Shown here: piece by piece, positions 43,413-51,938 of the stretch
Layout of the letters: every line of letters begins with the position of its first letter
Numbering within the stretch: the stretch's first letter is position 1
Source: Chryseobacterium defluvii
GTDB lineage: Bacteria > Bacteroidota > Bacteroidia > Flavobacteriales > Weeksellaceae
Direction of reading: 5' to 3'
NCBI RefSeq assembly: GCF_014204415.1
Contig: NZ_JACHLE010000001.1
Span: 310,001 to 374,000, forward strand
Length of the DNA: 64,000 bases
Program-made: the position numbers and the translations under genes
The notes under the pieces: generated by a model
Told to the model about the DNA's origin: nothing
The model's database searches: none
Seen by the model: only the letters and a program-made list of their open reading frames with translations

Positions 43413-44678
43413 TCATTTTAAATACAATTTCATTCGCGTTTCATATTCCGGTTTTACTTTCAGAAGCTTCCATATCTTCTTATCATCAGGATTGCTTATG
43501 CGATAAAAAATGATCCTGTCCGCAGAATATTTAAAATAAGGATGATTTTTCAGCCATTCCTCAGGAGCATCTGTTAAAGTATATTTTTGAACCTGAGAAG
43601 AATTTAGCTGACAGATGGAGATTAATTTCTGTGCCAGTTCTTTGTCTATATTATAGGTATCCAAAACCTGCTGTTTGTCTGCAAAACCACCTAATTTTTT
43701 CCTGAATCCCAACAAAGATCCTGCGCTTTTCTCATCCAGACCAAACTCTAAAAGCTGTTTGAAGGTAATGGCATTCAGATCAACTTTGGAAAAATCTGTT
43801 CTTTCCTGCTTCACTTCAATGACTGAGGGGGCTATTCTTATATAGGGCTTTAACTCTTCAAATTTATCCGGTGAGATCACAAAGCATTTTTTTATATCTT
43901 CCGGGCTTTTAAACTTTCCCTTAAGATTTCTGTCACGATAATTTACGATGACTTTGGCCTGATTGTATGAAAATCCTAATGACTGCCACCCTTCGATATC
44001 AAGACTGTTGGGATCAAAATAATGCTGTGTTTTAGAAGGTATAGTAGTTGATTTTGCAGTTGATACATAATTTTGTGGCGTTTTTTCGGGCAATAACAGA
44101 TAAGGGGCTAATTGCTGATAATTTTCGGGACTGATGATGAAACACTCTTTGAATTTTTCTTTGCTGATAAAGCTTCCGCCCAGATAATCTTTATATTTTA
44201 GAATAGCTTTTGCCTGCCTGTCACTGAATCCCATTTTCATCCAGCCGTCCACTTGAAGATGATCGGGATTAAATTTTTTCAAAACATTGACGGGTTTCTT
44301 TGAGAAACTTTTAAAATGATCAGATGGGATTTCCTGATTATTTTCAGGAAGTAACAGGTAAGGTTCTATTGCTGCAAATTTTTGTGAAGAAATGGCATAA
44401 CATTTTTTTAGCTGCTCTTTTGAGGTGAATTTCCCGCCCACAATTTCCTTGTAATTGAGGATGGTTGAGATCTGTTTTTCAGAAAAGCCTAAACTTTGCC
44501 ATTGCTTTACATCCAGATTGTTCGGGTCAAACTCAGATAAAGGAACGGTATTTTCTGAAATGAACTGTATGTCGGAAAAATCCTCTTTTCCCCTGCTGGT
44601 ATATTTTTGATAGGCAGACAGAACTATCAGCAATATTCCTAAGAATACGGCCTTTTGGTAATAACTTTTTTTCATCAT
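43413..44678 (-). CDS. Helix-hairpin-helix repeat protein (ComEA-like units)
   Basis: A 421-residue protein with an N-terminal hydrophobic anchor (about 10-22). Three long repeats of about 85-90 residues follow, each with FDPN-LD-WQ-LGFS followed by Q---I-NYK or KDY motifs and GG-F-SKE--K-C--IS (near residues 50, 132 and 223). A fourth, shorter unit comes near 295 (VDLNAITFKQLLEFGL). These are paired helix-hairpin-helix units as in ComEA, which bind DNA without sequence preference. Four or more units in one anchored protein is unusual for a simple DNA-uptake receptor. ATG 44675, one codon later, is an equal start. It is downstream of the MerR gene on the same strand. Confidence 0.82.
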   Translation of the reverse strand: MMKKSYYQKAVFLGILLIVLSAYQKYTSRGKEDFSDIQFISENTVPLSEFDPNNLDVKQWQSLGFSEKQISTILNYKEIVGGKFTSKEQLKKCYAISSQKFAAIEPYLLLPENNQEIPSDHFKSFSKKPVNVLKKFNPDHLQVDGWMKMGFSDRQAKAILKYKDYLGGSFISKEKFKECFIISPENYQQLAPYLLLPEKTPQNYVSTAKSTTIPSKTQHYFDPNSLDIEGWQSLGFSYNQAKVIVNYRDRNLKGKFKSPEDIKKCFVISPDKFEELKPYIRIAPSVIEVKQERTDFSKVDLNAITFKQLLEFGLDEKSAGSLLGFRKKLGGFADKQQVLDTYNIDKELAQKLISICQLNSSQVQKYTLTDAPEEWLKNHPYFKYSADRIIFYRISNPDDKKIWKLLKVKPEYETRMKLYLK

Positions 44679-44811
44679 ACCGTAAACTTAATAATAAAAT
44701 TAAATTTTTCACAATCGGATGATAAAAAATTGATTAACAGCTGGTTTTGTTGTAAAATTGAGTGGTTTTGATTGTTAAAATCAACCTTAACAATAGTTTG
44801 GCAAAATTATT

Positions 44812-45165
44812 TTAAGAAGATATTTCGGTATCCCTTTCCGTCAGCGATTCTTTAAGTTTTAAAAGTTCGGCTTTCACAAATTCCAGCCTGTCGATGAGGG
44901 TAATAGTTTCAGAAACCTTGCTGTTGGTCGTCAGGGCAATACGGGCTCCATCTAAGGTATAACCTTTTTCTTTTACCAGGTGGTAGATGATCTGAAGGTT
45001 CTTGATGTCTTCCGGAGTAAAATAGCGATTCCCCTTTTTATTCTTTTTAGGCTTAATGATAGGGAATTCCTGTTCCCAATAACGTATTAATGAGGTATTC
45101 ACGTCAAATGCCTTGGCTACTTCGCCTATTGAATAATACAGCTTATCAGGTAAGTTTATCTTCAT
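44812..45165 (-). CDS. MerR-family transcriptional regulator
   Basis: A 117-residue DNA-binding protein. The MerR winged helix-turn-helix occupies about 10-78 (YYSIGEVAKAFDVNTSLIRY, KGNRYFTPEDIKNLQIIYHL). A short helical tail (VSETITLIDRLEFVKAELLK) replaces the usual effector domain, so it probably dimerises through this tail and senses no small ligand. ATG 45165 is chosen: a -7 box TATCTTTG (as complement, CAAAGATA at 45184-45191) lies between it and the earlier possible start. The same short form of MerR is common in Bacteroidota. Confidence 0.87.
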   Translation of the reverse strand: MKINLPDKLYYSIGEVAKAFDVNTSLIRYWEQEFPIIKPKKNKKGNRYFTPEDIKNLQIIYHLVKEKGYTLDGARIALTTNSKVSETITLIDRLEFVKAELLKLKESLTERDTEISS

Positions 45166-45309
45166 TATATAAATCCTAAAGCCCAAAGATAAAAATTTTT
45201 TAAAGTTTATTACACATCTTATGATTTTAAGTATAGAATCTGTCTCAACTAAATTGGAGAGTGAAAAAAATTATAGTTTCAGTATTGAGATCAATAAAAA
45301 TATCAAAAA

Positions 45310-45436
45310 TTAAACACTATATAAAGCTTTGAGTATCTCTAATTTCCTTCTTATGTGAATTTTTTTACTTTTTTCGGAAACTGATTTTTGAAATTAAGAC
45401 TACTAAAATGTTTCTTTAATAAGAGGTTTTTGTAGT
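45310..45436. repeat. Degenerate MITE-like element, possible copy C
   Basis: Within the gene-free 45166-45652 space. It starts TTAAACACTATATAAAGC and contains CTTCTTATGTGAA and CTACTAAAATGTTT, then AGGTTTTTGTAGTAAAA. These echo copies A and B in order, but with many changes. The rest of the space is A+T-rich and holds the promoter of the protease gene at 45653; no other gene is seen. Confidence 0.4.
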
Positions 45437-45652
45437 AAAATACAATATTAAATATAGGCGGTGATTTAAAAATTTAATTACAGTTAATTATAATAGAAAA
45501 ATGTTTTGATATATGCCTGAACAGAATTATTGATTAATCAATTTAACATAAAAAATATAGAGAAAAATTTAAAAAAGTATCATTTCTTTTTACTAACTTG
45601 TAAGAATATTTTTAAACCAAATCTTCCTTAATTAAATTGTAAAGCATAATAT

Positions 45653-48322
45653 ATGAAACGGTTTTTATTTATTTCTGCACTATTGGCTCCCATTTTAGGA
45701 TTTGCACAGTGGTCAAAAACAGAGTTACGCTCTCAGGCTGTCAAAAAATCACAGGAGAAACTGGAGTTTTCTGCCTTGTATAATTTGGATGTTGAGAAGC
45801 TGAAAAACTCATTAAAAGATGCTCCTTCACGTTCTTCGAGCCAGAAGGGGATTATTATTTCTATTCCGGGTGTCAATGGAAAAGTTGAGAGATTCCGGGT
45901 ATGGGAGTTTTCGAATATGGCTCCCGAATTACAGGCAAAATATCCTGATATCAGATCCTATGTGGGAACAGGAGTAGATAACCCTTCTGCTTATCTGAGA
46001 TTTAGTTTATCACCCGTAGGCTTTTCCTCTATGATTTCCCGTGGCGGGATCTCTGAATATATAGAACCTTATACTGACGACAGGGCGGTATATGCTGTTT
46101 TTGATTCAAATGCCAGAAAAAATCAGCCAAAAGAACCTTTTGAATGTACCACACCAGATGAACTTGGAGTTTCTTCGGAGAAAGGCAACAGTGCTGCCGC
46201 TACCAATAAAGCAGCAGGTTTTAATGTTTTCAGATTGGCGATCTCCTGTACCAATGAGTACGCACAGTACCATATAACAGCAGCAGGCCTTCCCGGAACA
46301 GCTACTGAAGCACAGAAAAAAGCGGCTGTGCTGGCTGCCATGAATGCTACTGTAACACGTTTAAACAGTGTTTTCGAGAGAGATTTATCATTGCATTTCA
46401 ATCTGGTTGCCAATAATGACCTTATTATTTTTACAAGTGCAGGTACGGACCCTTATACAGATGGGGATGAGATCACAGATGTACAAAGCGTTATAGATAC
46501 CAATATAGGCTCTGCTAATTATGATATGGGGCATATATTTGATAAAGAAGGAGGTAACGGATATGCTCCGGGAGATATATGTGACAGTTCTTCAAAAGCA
46601 GAAGGATGGACAGCCAGTAATTTTCCGGACGGGGACAGGTTTGACATCGATTATGTAGCCCATGAGATGGGACACCAGCTGGGCGCTAACCACTCATTCA
46701 GCTATAGTACAGCAAGTGGTAACTTGGCCTCATTAGTAGAGCCGGGAAGTGGTTCCACCATCATGGCTTATACGGGGATAACGGATGCCTATGATGTTCA
46801 GTTTAACTCTGATGATTATTACCATACTTTCAGTGTTACAGAAATAAAAAACAGGATCAACAGCCTTGCATGTGGGGTAAACACTCCTTTTGCAGGAGCA
46901 GCACCTAATATTAATGCAGGAGCGGATTATGTAATCCCTAAATCTACTCCTTTTGTACTGAGAGGTACTACAACCGATGCGAGCACTGCTGCCTATACCT
47001 ATACATGGGAACAGATGGATTCCGGATCTTCTCAGACAGGAAACAACTCCATTCCATATGCTACAAAAGCTTCCGGCCCTACTTTCAGGTCTGTGAAACC
47101 AACAAGCAGTCCGGTAAGATACTTTCCTGATTTTAACAAAGTACTGGCAGGAGTTTTAACAACCAAGTGGGAAACGGTATCCAGTGTAGGAAGAAACCTG
47201 AATTTTGCCGTTACGGTAAGAAGTAATCATCCGACAAGTCCACAGACAAGCAGAGATGCTATGATCGTAACCGTTAATGCAGCGTCAGGTCCGTTCAGAG
47301 TTACTGCTCCTACATTCGGGCAGGCACTTCTCTCTGGAACTCCAACTACAGTAACATGGGATGTTGCGAATACAACCGCAGCTCCGGTAAGTACGGCAAA
47401 TGTGAATATTAAACTTTCTACAGACGGCGGACAGACATTCACTACCTTATTGGCCAATACAGCTAATGACGGAACTGAATCAGTAATGATCCCTGCAGGC
47501 TCCGTATCACCTAATGCATTTATTATGGTGGAAGCTGTGAATAACATTTATTATGCACTAAGCCCAAGTTTTGTAGTTGATTATACCGTATCCGGAGAAA
47601 CATGTAATAACTATACTTATAGTGGTCCGGCAGTAACTATTACTGATGGGCCTGGAGGTGACGCCATATCCGCACCAAAAGTAAGTGCTCCTCTGATGGT
47701 TAACAATACAGGAGTGATTACCAGTATAAAAGTTACCCCATCCATCGCACATACTTATGTACAGGATCTTTCGGTTGGAATAGAAAGCCCTGTAGGTACT
47801 TCTGCCCTTATCTGGAACAGATCATGTACCAATCAGGATAACATTATTGGTTCCTTCAGTGATACCGGAACTACTGCTACATGTACTACTCCGATCCAGG
47901 GAGAAATAAGATCCAGTGAATCTTTAGCGGTGTTCAAAGGTCATTCGGCTCAGGGACAGTGGAAACTGTTTGCTTCCGATAACTATACAGGAGATCAGGG
48001 AACGATCAACTCATGGACTTTACAGGTATGTACCCGTAATGCGCAGGCTGTTTTAGGTGTTAATGATGCCAATGCACAGTCAGACGATATAAAAATCTAT
48101 CCTAATCCTAGCAACGGTAACTTCTTTATCAAATCCAGAAATATATCCGGAGAAATTAAAGTTACCCTGTTCGATTCAAGCGGCAGGCTGATCCATTCTT
48201 CTGCTTATAAAGGTAATGGAGATACAACTGAAGAATTTAACTTAAACATTTCGAAAGGAGTATATATGATCAATGTAAACTCTTCTAAAGGAGTCTATAA
48301 TCAAAAATTACTGATCAAATAA
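45653..48322 (+). CDS. Secreted reprolysin-like metalloprotease with P-domain, T9SS type A cargo
   Basis: An 889-residue exported protease. The signal peptide ends at GFAQ (about 18), followed by a propeptide (about 20-185). The zinc site HEMGHQLGANH gives H337, E338, H341 and H347, followed by a TIMAYTG Met-turn. A middle beta module follows, then a proprotein-convertase P-domain (about 649-795: VTSIKVTPSIAHTYVQDL type block, GEIRSSESLAVFKGHSAQGQ, WKLFASDNYTGDQGTINSW). The C-terminus is a T9SS type A sorting domain (IYPNPSNGNFFIKS, GRLIHSS, ISKGVYMINV). It is a paralog of the protease at 20821, but that one lacks the P-domain. Role: extracellular proteolysis, inferred. Confidence 0.9.
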   Translation: MKRFLFISALLAPILGFAQWSKTELRSQAVKKSQEKLEFSALYNLDVEKLKNSLKDAPSRSSSQKGIIISIPGVNGKVERFRVWEFSNMAPELQAKYPDIRSYVGTGVDNPSAYLRFSLSPVGFSSMISRGGISEYIEPYTDDRAVYAVFDSNARKNQPKEPFECTTPDELGVSSEKGNSAAATNKAAGFNVFRLAISCTNEYAQYHITAAGLPGTATEAQKKAAVLAAMNATVTRLNSVFERDLSLHFNLVANNDLIIFTSAGTDPYTDGDEITDVQSVIDTNIGSANYDMGHIFDKEGGNGYAPGDICDSSSKAEGWTASNFPDGDRFDIDYVAHEMGHQLGANHSFSYSTASGNLASLVEPGSGSTIMAYTGITDAYDVQFNSDDYYHTFSVTEIKNRINSLACGVNTPFAGAAPNINAGADYVIPKSTPFVLRGTTTDASTAAYTYTWEQMDSGSSQTGNNSIPYATKASGPTFRSVKPTSSPVRYFPDFNKVLAGVLTTKWETVSSVGRNLNFAVTVRSNHPTSPQTSRDAMIVTVNAASGPFRVTAPTFGQALLSGTPTTVTWDVANTTAAPVSTANVNIKLSTDGGQTFTTLLANTANDGTESVMIPAGSVSPNAFIMVEAVNNIYYALSPSFVVDYTVSGETCNNYTYSGPAVTITDGPGGDAISAPKVSAPLMVNNTGVITSIKVTPSIAHTYVQDLSVGIESPVGTSALIWNRSCTNQDNIIGSFSDTGTTATCTTPIQGEIRSSESLAVFKGHSAQGQWKLFASDNYTGDQGTINSWTLQVCTRNAQAVLGVNDANAQSDDIKIYPNPSNGNFFIKSRNISGEIKVTLFDSSGRLIHSSAYKGNGDTTEEFNLNISKGVYMINVNSSKGVYNQKLLIK

Positions 48323-48344
48323 TTTACTTTTTAGTAAATATTTT

Positions 48345-48370
48345 GGGGTACCACATGGTACCCCTTTTTA
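48345..48370 (+). terminator. Rho-independent terminator
   Basis: 9-bp stem (GGGGTACCA at 48345-48353, TGGTACCCC at 48356-48364), very small loop, then T run. Confidence 0.88.
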
Positions 48371-48412
48371 TTTTATAAAAGCATTTGTCTTTACGTTTCT
48401 TTCATAGTTCAA

Positions 48413-49720
48413 TTAATAAGCAATCTCCATTTTTACTTTTTTATTCTTGAGCCTTTCAGAAGATAATTTTTTCAGAAGAGCCTTTACCTTACTCCTTGAA
48501 ACGGCAACATAAGAAGTAGTGTCTTTTACTTCGATCAGGCCGATATCTTCTTTTTGCAGTTCTCCTTTTTTAATCAAAAAGCCTACAATATCCACCTTAT
48601 TGACCTTATCTTTCTTTCCGGCACTGATGTAGACCGTCTGAAACGGTGTAGGCCCGGGAATCTTATGGTAGCCTGTGACATCTTCTTCGGGGATTGTATT
48701 TTTAATGAAGGGGAAATTTTCATCCTCGGCCATGATCAGATAGGCAAAACCTTTGGCGCTCATTCTGGCAGTACGTCCGTTTCTGTGGATGAAAGCGTCT
48801 TCTTTTGGAGGCAGCTGATAATGGACGATTGATTCCACTTCAGGAACATCTAATCCACGGGAAGCAAGATCAGTGGTAATTAGGATTCTGGCAGAATCAT
48901 TCCTGAATTTTAACAGGGCACGCTCCCTTTCATCTTGTTCCATTCCACCGTGGAAAGTTTCACAATCGATTCCTTTTCCACGCAGAAGTTCAGAGATACG
49001 GTCCGTTGCCTCACGGTGGTTGCAGAATATCAATGTCCTTTTGTTTCCGATTTTGCAGATGAGGTTAAAGAGAGTATCCAGCTTCTCTTCCGGAATGGTC
49101 ATCACTTTTTTGAACTGGATATCAGGCCTTACTTCACTAAGCTTTAGAAAATCAATCCTTTTTTCATCTTTCAAGCTGGTGAATGACGGGATCTCATCCA
49201 TTGCAGTGGCGGAAGTCAGGATACGTTGTGAAAGATTGCTTAATGAACTGATGATAAACTCCATATCATCATGAAAACCCAGTTCCAGGGCTTTATCAAA
49301 TTCATCCAGAACCAGTGTTTCAATAGCTTTGGGATCAAAATTCTTATTCCTAAGATGGTAAGCCACTCTTCCAGGTGTTCCAATCAGTACTGCAGGAGCT
49401 TCTATTAAGTTATTGATCTCGATCTTCTTATCATGGCCGCCATAGCAGACAGAAATCTTAAAATCAGTACCCATCGTTTTGAATACCTGTTCGATCTGTA
49501 ATGCCAGCTCCCTTGCAGGAACTAATATTAGAGCCTGTATTCCCAAGGTTTTCTTTTTAAGATTCCTGAGTACAGGAAATAAAAATGCAAGGGTTTTTCC
49601 TGAACCTGTAGGAGAGAGCAGGAGTACATCATTTTTATTTTCAGAGGCTTTGTATGTAGATTTTTGCATCTGATTCATCTCCTGAATCTGCAGTTTTTTG
49701 TAAATAGTTTCCAGTTCCAT
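48413..49720 (-). CDS. DEAD-box-type RNA helicase, DbpA-like
   Basis: A 435-residue ATP-dependent RNA helicase. Motif I SPTGSGKT is at 36-43, PARELA near 69-73, TPGR near 115, and motif II is DEFD (139-142) instead of the usual DEAD. Motif III SAT and motif VI HRNGRTARM follow. The last about 75 residues (VDIVGFLIKKGELQKEDIGL, TSYVAVSRSKVKALLKKL) match the DbpA RNA-binding domain, which in E. coli DbpA recognises a 23S rRNA hairpin. A role in large-subunit assembly is therefore likely. It is divergent from rpsA, which also fits a translation role. Confidence 0.9.
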   Translation of the reverse strand: MELETIYKKLQIQEMNQMQKSTYKASENKNDVLLLSPTGSGKTLAFLFPVLRNLKKKTLGIQALILVPARELALQIEQVFKTMGTDFKISVCYGGHDKKIEINNLIEAPAVLIGTPGRVAYHLRNKNFDPKAIETLVLDEFDKALELGFHDDMEFIISSLSNLSQRILTSATAMDEIPSFTSLKDEKRIDFLKLSEVRPDIQFKKVMTIPEEKLDTLFNLICKIGNKRTLIFCNHREATDRISELLRGKGIDCETFHGGMEQDERERALLKFRNDSARILITTDLASRGLDVPEVESIVHYQLPPKEDAFIHRNGRTARMSAKGFAYLIMAEDENFPFIKNTIPEEDVTGYHKIPGPTPFQTVYISAGKKDKVNKVDIVGFLIKKGELQKEDIGLIEVKDTTSYVAVSRSKVKALLKKLSSERLKNKKVKMEIAY

Positions 49721-49740
49721 TTTGCAAAGGTAGTGATTGA

Positions 49741-49768
49741 GTTATGAATTATGAGTTATGAGTTAGAA
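49741..49768. repeat. Heptamer-repeat tract
   Basis: Four 7-base units in phase between the helicase gene and rpsA: GTTATGA, ATTATGA, GTTATGA, GTTAGAA. It is related to the tracts at 14654 and 43168. Confidence 0.65.
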
Positions 49769-49854
49769 GCAGAGCTAATCTTTTAATCTTTCAATTTTTT
49801 AAATCTTATCTCATTATCAATTGTTTAAAGAAAAATTCCGATGTCGGTATAATA

Positions 49855-49885
49855 TTGCTTATCTCAAATAAATTTCATATCTTTG
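49855..49885 (+). promoter_or_regulatory. rpsA promoter
   Basis: TTG at 49855-49857 and TATCTTTG at 49878-49885, 20 bases apart, fit the Bacteroidota consensus. The start point would be near 49892, leaving a leader of about 115 bases before the ATG at 50006, long for this genome. GGTTTGA (49905-49911) and TCAAACC (49965-49971) in the leader can pair. Confidence 0.7.
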
Positions 49886-50005
49886 CACCCACTTTTGGGG
49901 TAAAGGTTTGAAGAAGTAAAACTTTAATTATTAATAACTTCCGTATTTTTTAATCCGCATTTATTCAAACCGTTAAAAAAGAAGGAATACAAATTTTATT
50001 AGAAA

Positions 50006-51790
50006 ATGTCAAAAGAGACAAATTCAGCAGAGGTTTTATTAAACCAAAACGTAGCACCAGAACAATTTGATTGGGATTCTTTCGAATCAGGTCTTGATGC
50101 AGATGCGAGAAAAGAAAAAAGCGATTTAGAAGAAATCTATAACGGATCTCTTAACAACCTGGACGATAATGACGTTCTTGTTGGAAAAGTTGTAAGATTA
50201 ACTGACAAAGAAGCTATCGTAGACATCAACTTCAAATCTGAAGGTGTTATTTCTCTTAACGAATTCCGTTACAACCAGGGCCTTAAAGTAGGTGATGAAG
50301 TAGAAGTAATGGTAGACAGAAGAGAAGACAAAACAGGCCAGTTACAATTATCTCACAAAAAAGCTAGAACTCTTAAAGCTTGGGATAAAGTAAATGAGCT
50401 TCACGAAACAGGAGAAATCGTTAACGGTTTTGTGAAATCAAGAACTAAAGGAGGTATGATCGTTGACGTTCACGGAATTGAAGCATTCTTACCAGGTTCT
50501 CAAATTGACGTTAAGCCAATTAAAGATTACGATCAGTTCGTAGGTAAAACTATGGAGTTCAAAGTTGTGAAAATCAACCCTGAGTTCAAAAACGTAGTAG
50601 TATCTCACAAAGCATTGATCGAAGCAGATATCGAAGGTCAGAAAAAAGAAATCATCGCTCAGCTTGAAAAAGGTCAGGTTCTTGAAGGTACTGTTAAGAA
50701 TATCACTTCTTACGGTGTGTTCATCGACTTAGGTGGTGTAGACGGATTGATCCACATTACAGACCTTTCATGGTCAAGAGTGAACCACCCGTCTGAGATC
50801 CTTGAGGACGGACAAACTGTGAAAGTGGTTATCCTTGATTTCGATGATGAGAAAACAAGAATCCAGTTAGGTATGAAGCAATTAGAAGCTCATCCTTGGG
50901 ATGCTCTTTCTGCTGACATGAAGGTTGGAGATAGAGTAAAAGGAAAAGTAGTAGTTCTTGCTGACTATGGTGCATTTGTAGAAATTGCTCCGGGTGTAGA
51001 AGGATTGATCCACGTTTCTGAAATGTCTTGGTCTACTCATTTAAGATCTGCCGGAGATTTCGTAAAAGTAGGTGATGAAGTGGAAGCTGAAGTATTGACT
51101 TTGGATAGAGAAGAAAGAAAAATTTCTCTTGGTATCAAGCAATTATCTAAAGATCCATGGGAAAATATTGAAGTTAAGTACCCTGTGGGATCCAAGCATG
51201 TAGGAACGGTAAGAAACTTCACTAACTTTGGTGTATTCGTAGAGTTAGAAGAAGGGATTGACGGATTAATCTACATCTCTGATCTTTCTTGGACTAAGAA
51301 AATCAAGCATCCATCTGAATTCTGTGCAGTAGGTGACAAATTAGATGTTATCGTATTAGAATTAGATATTCAGGCTAGAAGATTATCTTTAGGTCACAAG
51401 CAATTGACTGAGAACCCTTGGGATACATTCGAAACTAAATATGCTGAAGGAACAATCCATGCCGGTAAAGCTACAGAAGTTCACGATAAAGGAGCTTCAG
51501 TGCAGTTCGAAGATGTTGAGGTTGAGGCATTCTGCCCTTCAAGATTATTAGAGAAAGAAGATGGATCTAAAATCAAGAAAGGTGAAGAAGCTGATTTCAA
51601 AGTGATCGAATTCAACAAAGAATTCAAGAGAGTAGTAGTATCTCACACAGGTATCTTCAGAGATGAGGAGAAGAAGCATGCTAAAGAAGCTATTAATAAA
51701 GCTGCAGCATCTTCAGGTGAAGAGAAAACAACTCTTGGTGACATCGATGCATTGGCAGAGTTGAAAAAGAAAATGGAAGAAGGTAAATAA
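50006..51790 (+). CDS. rpsA: 30S ribosomal protein S1
   Basis: A 594-residue RNA-binding protein of the small subunit that helps load mRNA, especially important where Shine-Dalgarno sites are weak, as here. Six S1 (OB-fold) repeats are visible. The best are YGVFIDLGGVDGLIHITDLS, YGAFVEIAPGVEGLIHVSEM and FGVFVELEEGIDGLIYISDL; two diverged repeats lie before and one after. The N-terminus (SKETNSAEVLLNQNVAPEQF) is the Bacteroidota form. Codons look strongly biased (AAA, GAA, GTA, few G/C-ending), as in highly expressed genes. Confidence 0.97.
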   Translation: MSKETNSAEVLLNQNVAPEQFDWDSFESGLDADARKEKSDLEEIYNGSLNNLDDNDVLVGKVVRLTDKEAIVDINFKSEGVISLNEFRYNQGLKVGDEVEVMVDRREDKTGQLQLSHKKARTLKAWDKVNELHETGEIVNGFVKSRTKGGMIVDVHGIEAFLPGSQIDVKPIKDYDQFVGKTMEFKVVKINPEFKNVVVSHKALIEADIEGQKKEIIAQLEKGQVLEGTVKNITSYGVFIDLGGVDGLIHITDLSWSRVNHPSEILEDGQTVKVVILDFDDEKTRIQLGMKQLEAHPWDALSADMKVGDRVKGKVVVLADYGAFVEIAPGVEGLIHVSEMSWSTHLRSAGDFVKVGDEVEAEVLTLDREERKISLGIKQLSKDPWENIEVKYPVGSKHVGTVRNFTNFGVFVELEEGIDGLIYISDLSWTKKIKHPSEFCAVGDKLDVIVLELDIQARRLSLGHKQLTENPWDTFETKYAEGTIHAGKATEVHDKGASVQFEDVEVEAFCPSRLLEKEDGSKIKKGEEADFKVIEFNKEFKRVVVSHTGIFRDEEKKHAKEAINKAAASSGEEKTTLGDIDALAELKKKMEEGK

Positions 51791-51814
51791 TTCCTGATCC
51801 ATTATGAATATAAG

Positions 51815-51840
51815 AGCCACTCGGAAGAGTGGCTTTTTTA
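51815..51840 (+). terminator. Rho-independent terminator after rpsA
   Basis: 7-bp stem (AGCCACT at 51815-51821, AGTGGCT at 51828-51834), loop CGGAAG, then T run. Confidence 0.9.
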
Positions 51841-51890
51841 TCTAGATAAAGTAAGTTGATCGTCTTTGTCTATCAGGATAATGGAACGGG

Positions 51891-51920
51891 TTGTTTTTTA
51901 ATTAGGATATCGTACCTTTG
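51891..51920 (+). promoter_or_regulatory. Promoter of the EamA transporter gene
   Basis: TTG at 51891-51893 and TACCTTTG at 51913-51920, 19 bases apart. Because the TTG at 51918 is part of the -7 box, it cannot be the start codon; the ATG at 51939 is. Confidence 0.7.
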
Positions 51921-51938
51921 CAGCCGTTAAAGAAAACT

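Noticed and set aside
51918-51938. TTG start for the EamA transporter.
   Set aside because: This TTG is part of the -7 box TACCTTTG, so it would not be on the mRNA; ATG 51939 is used.
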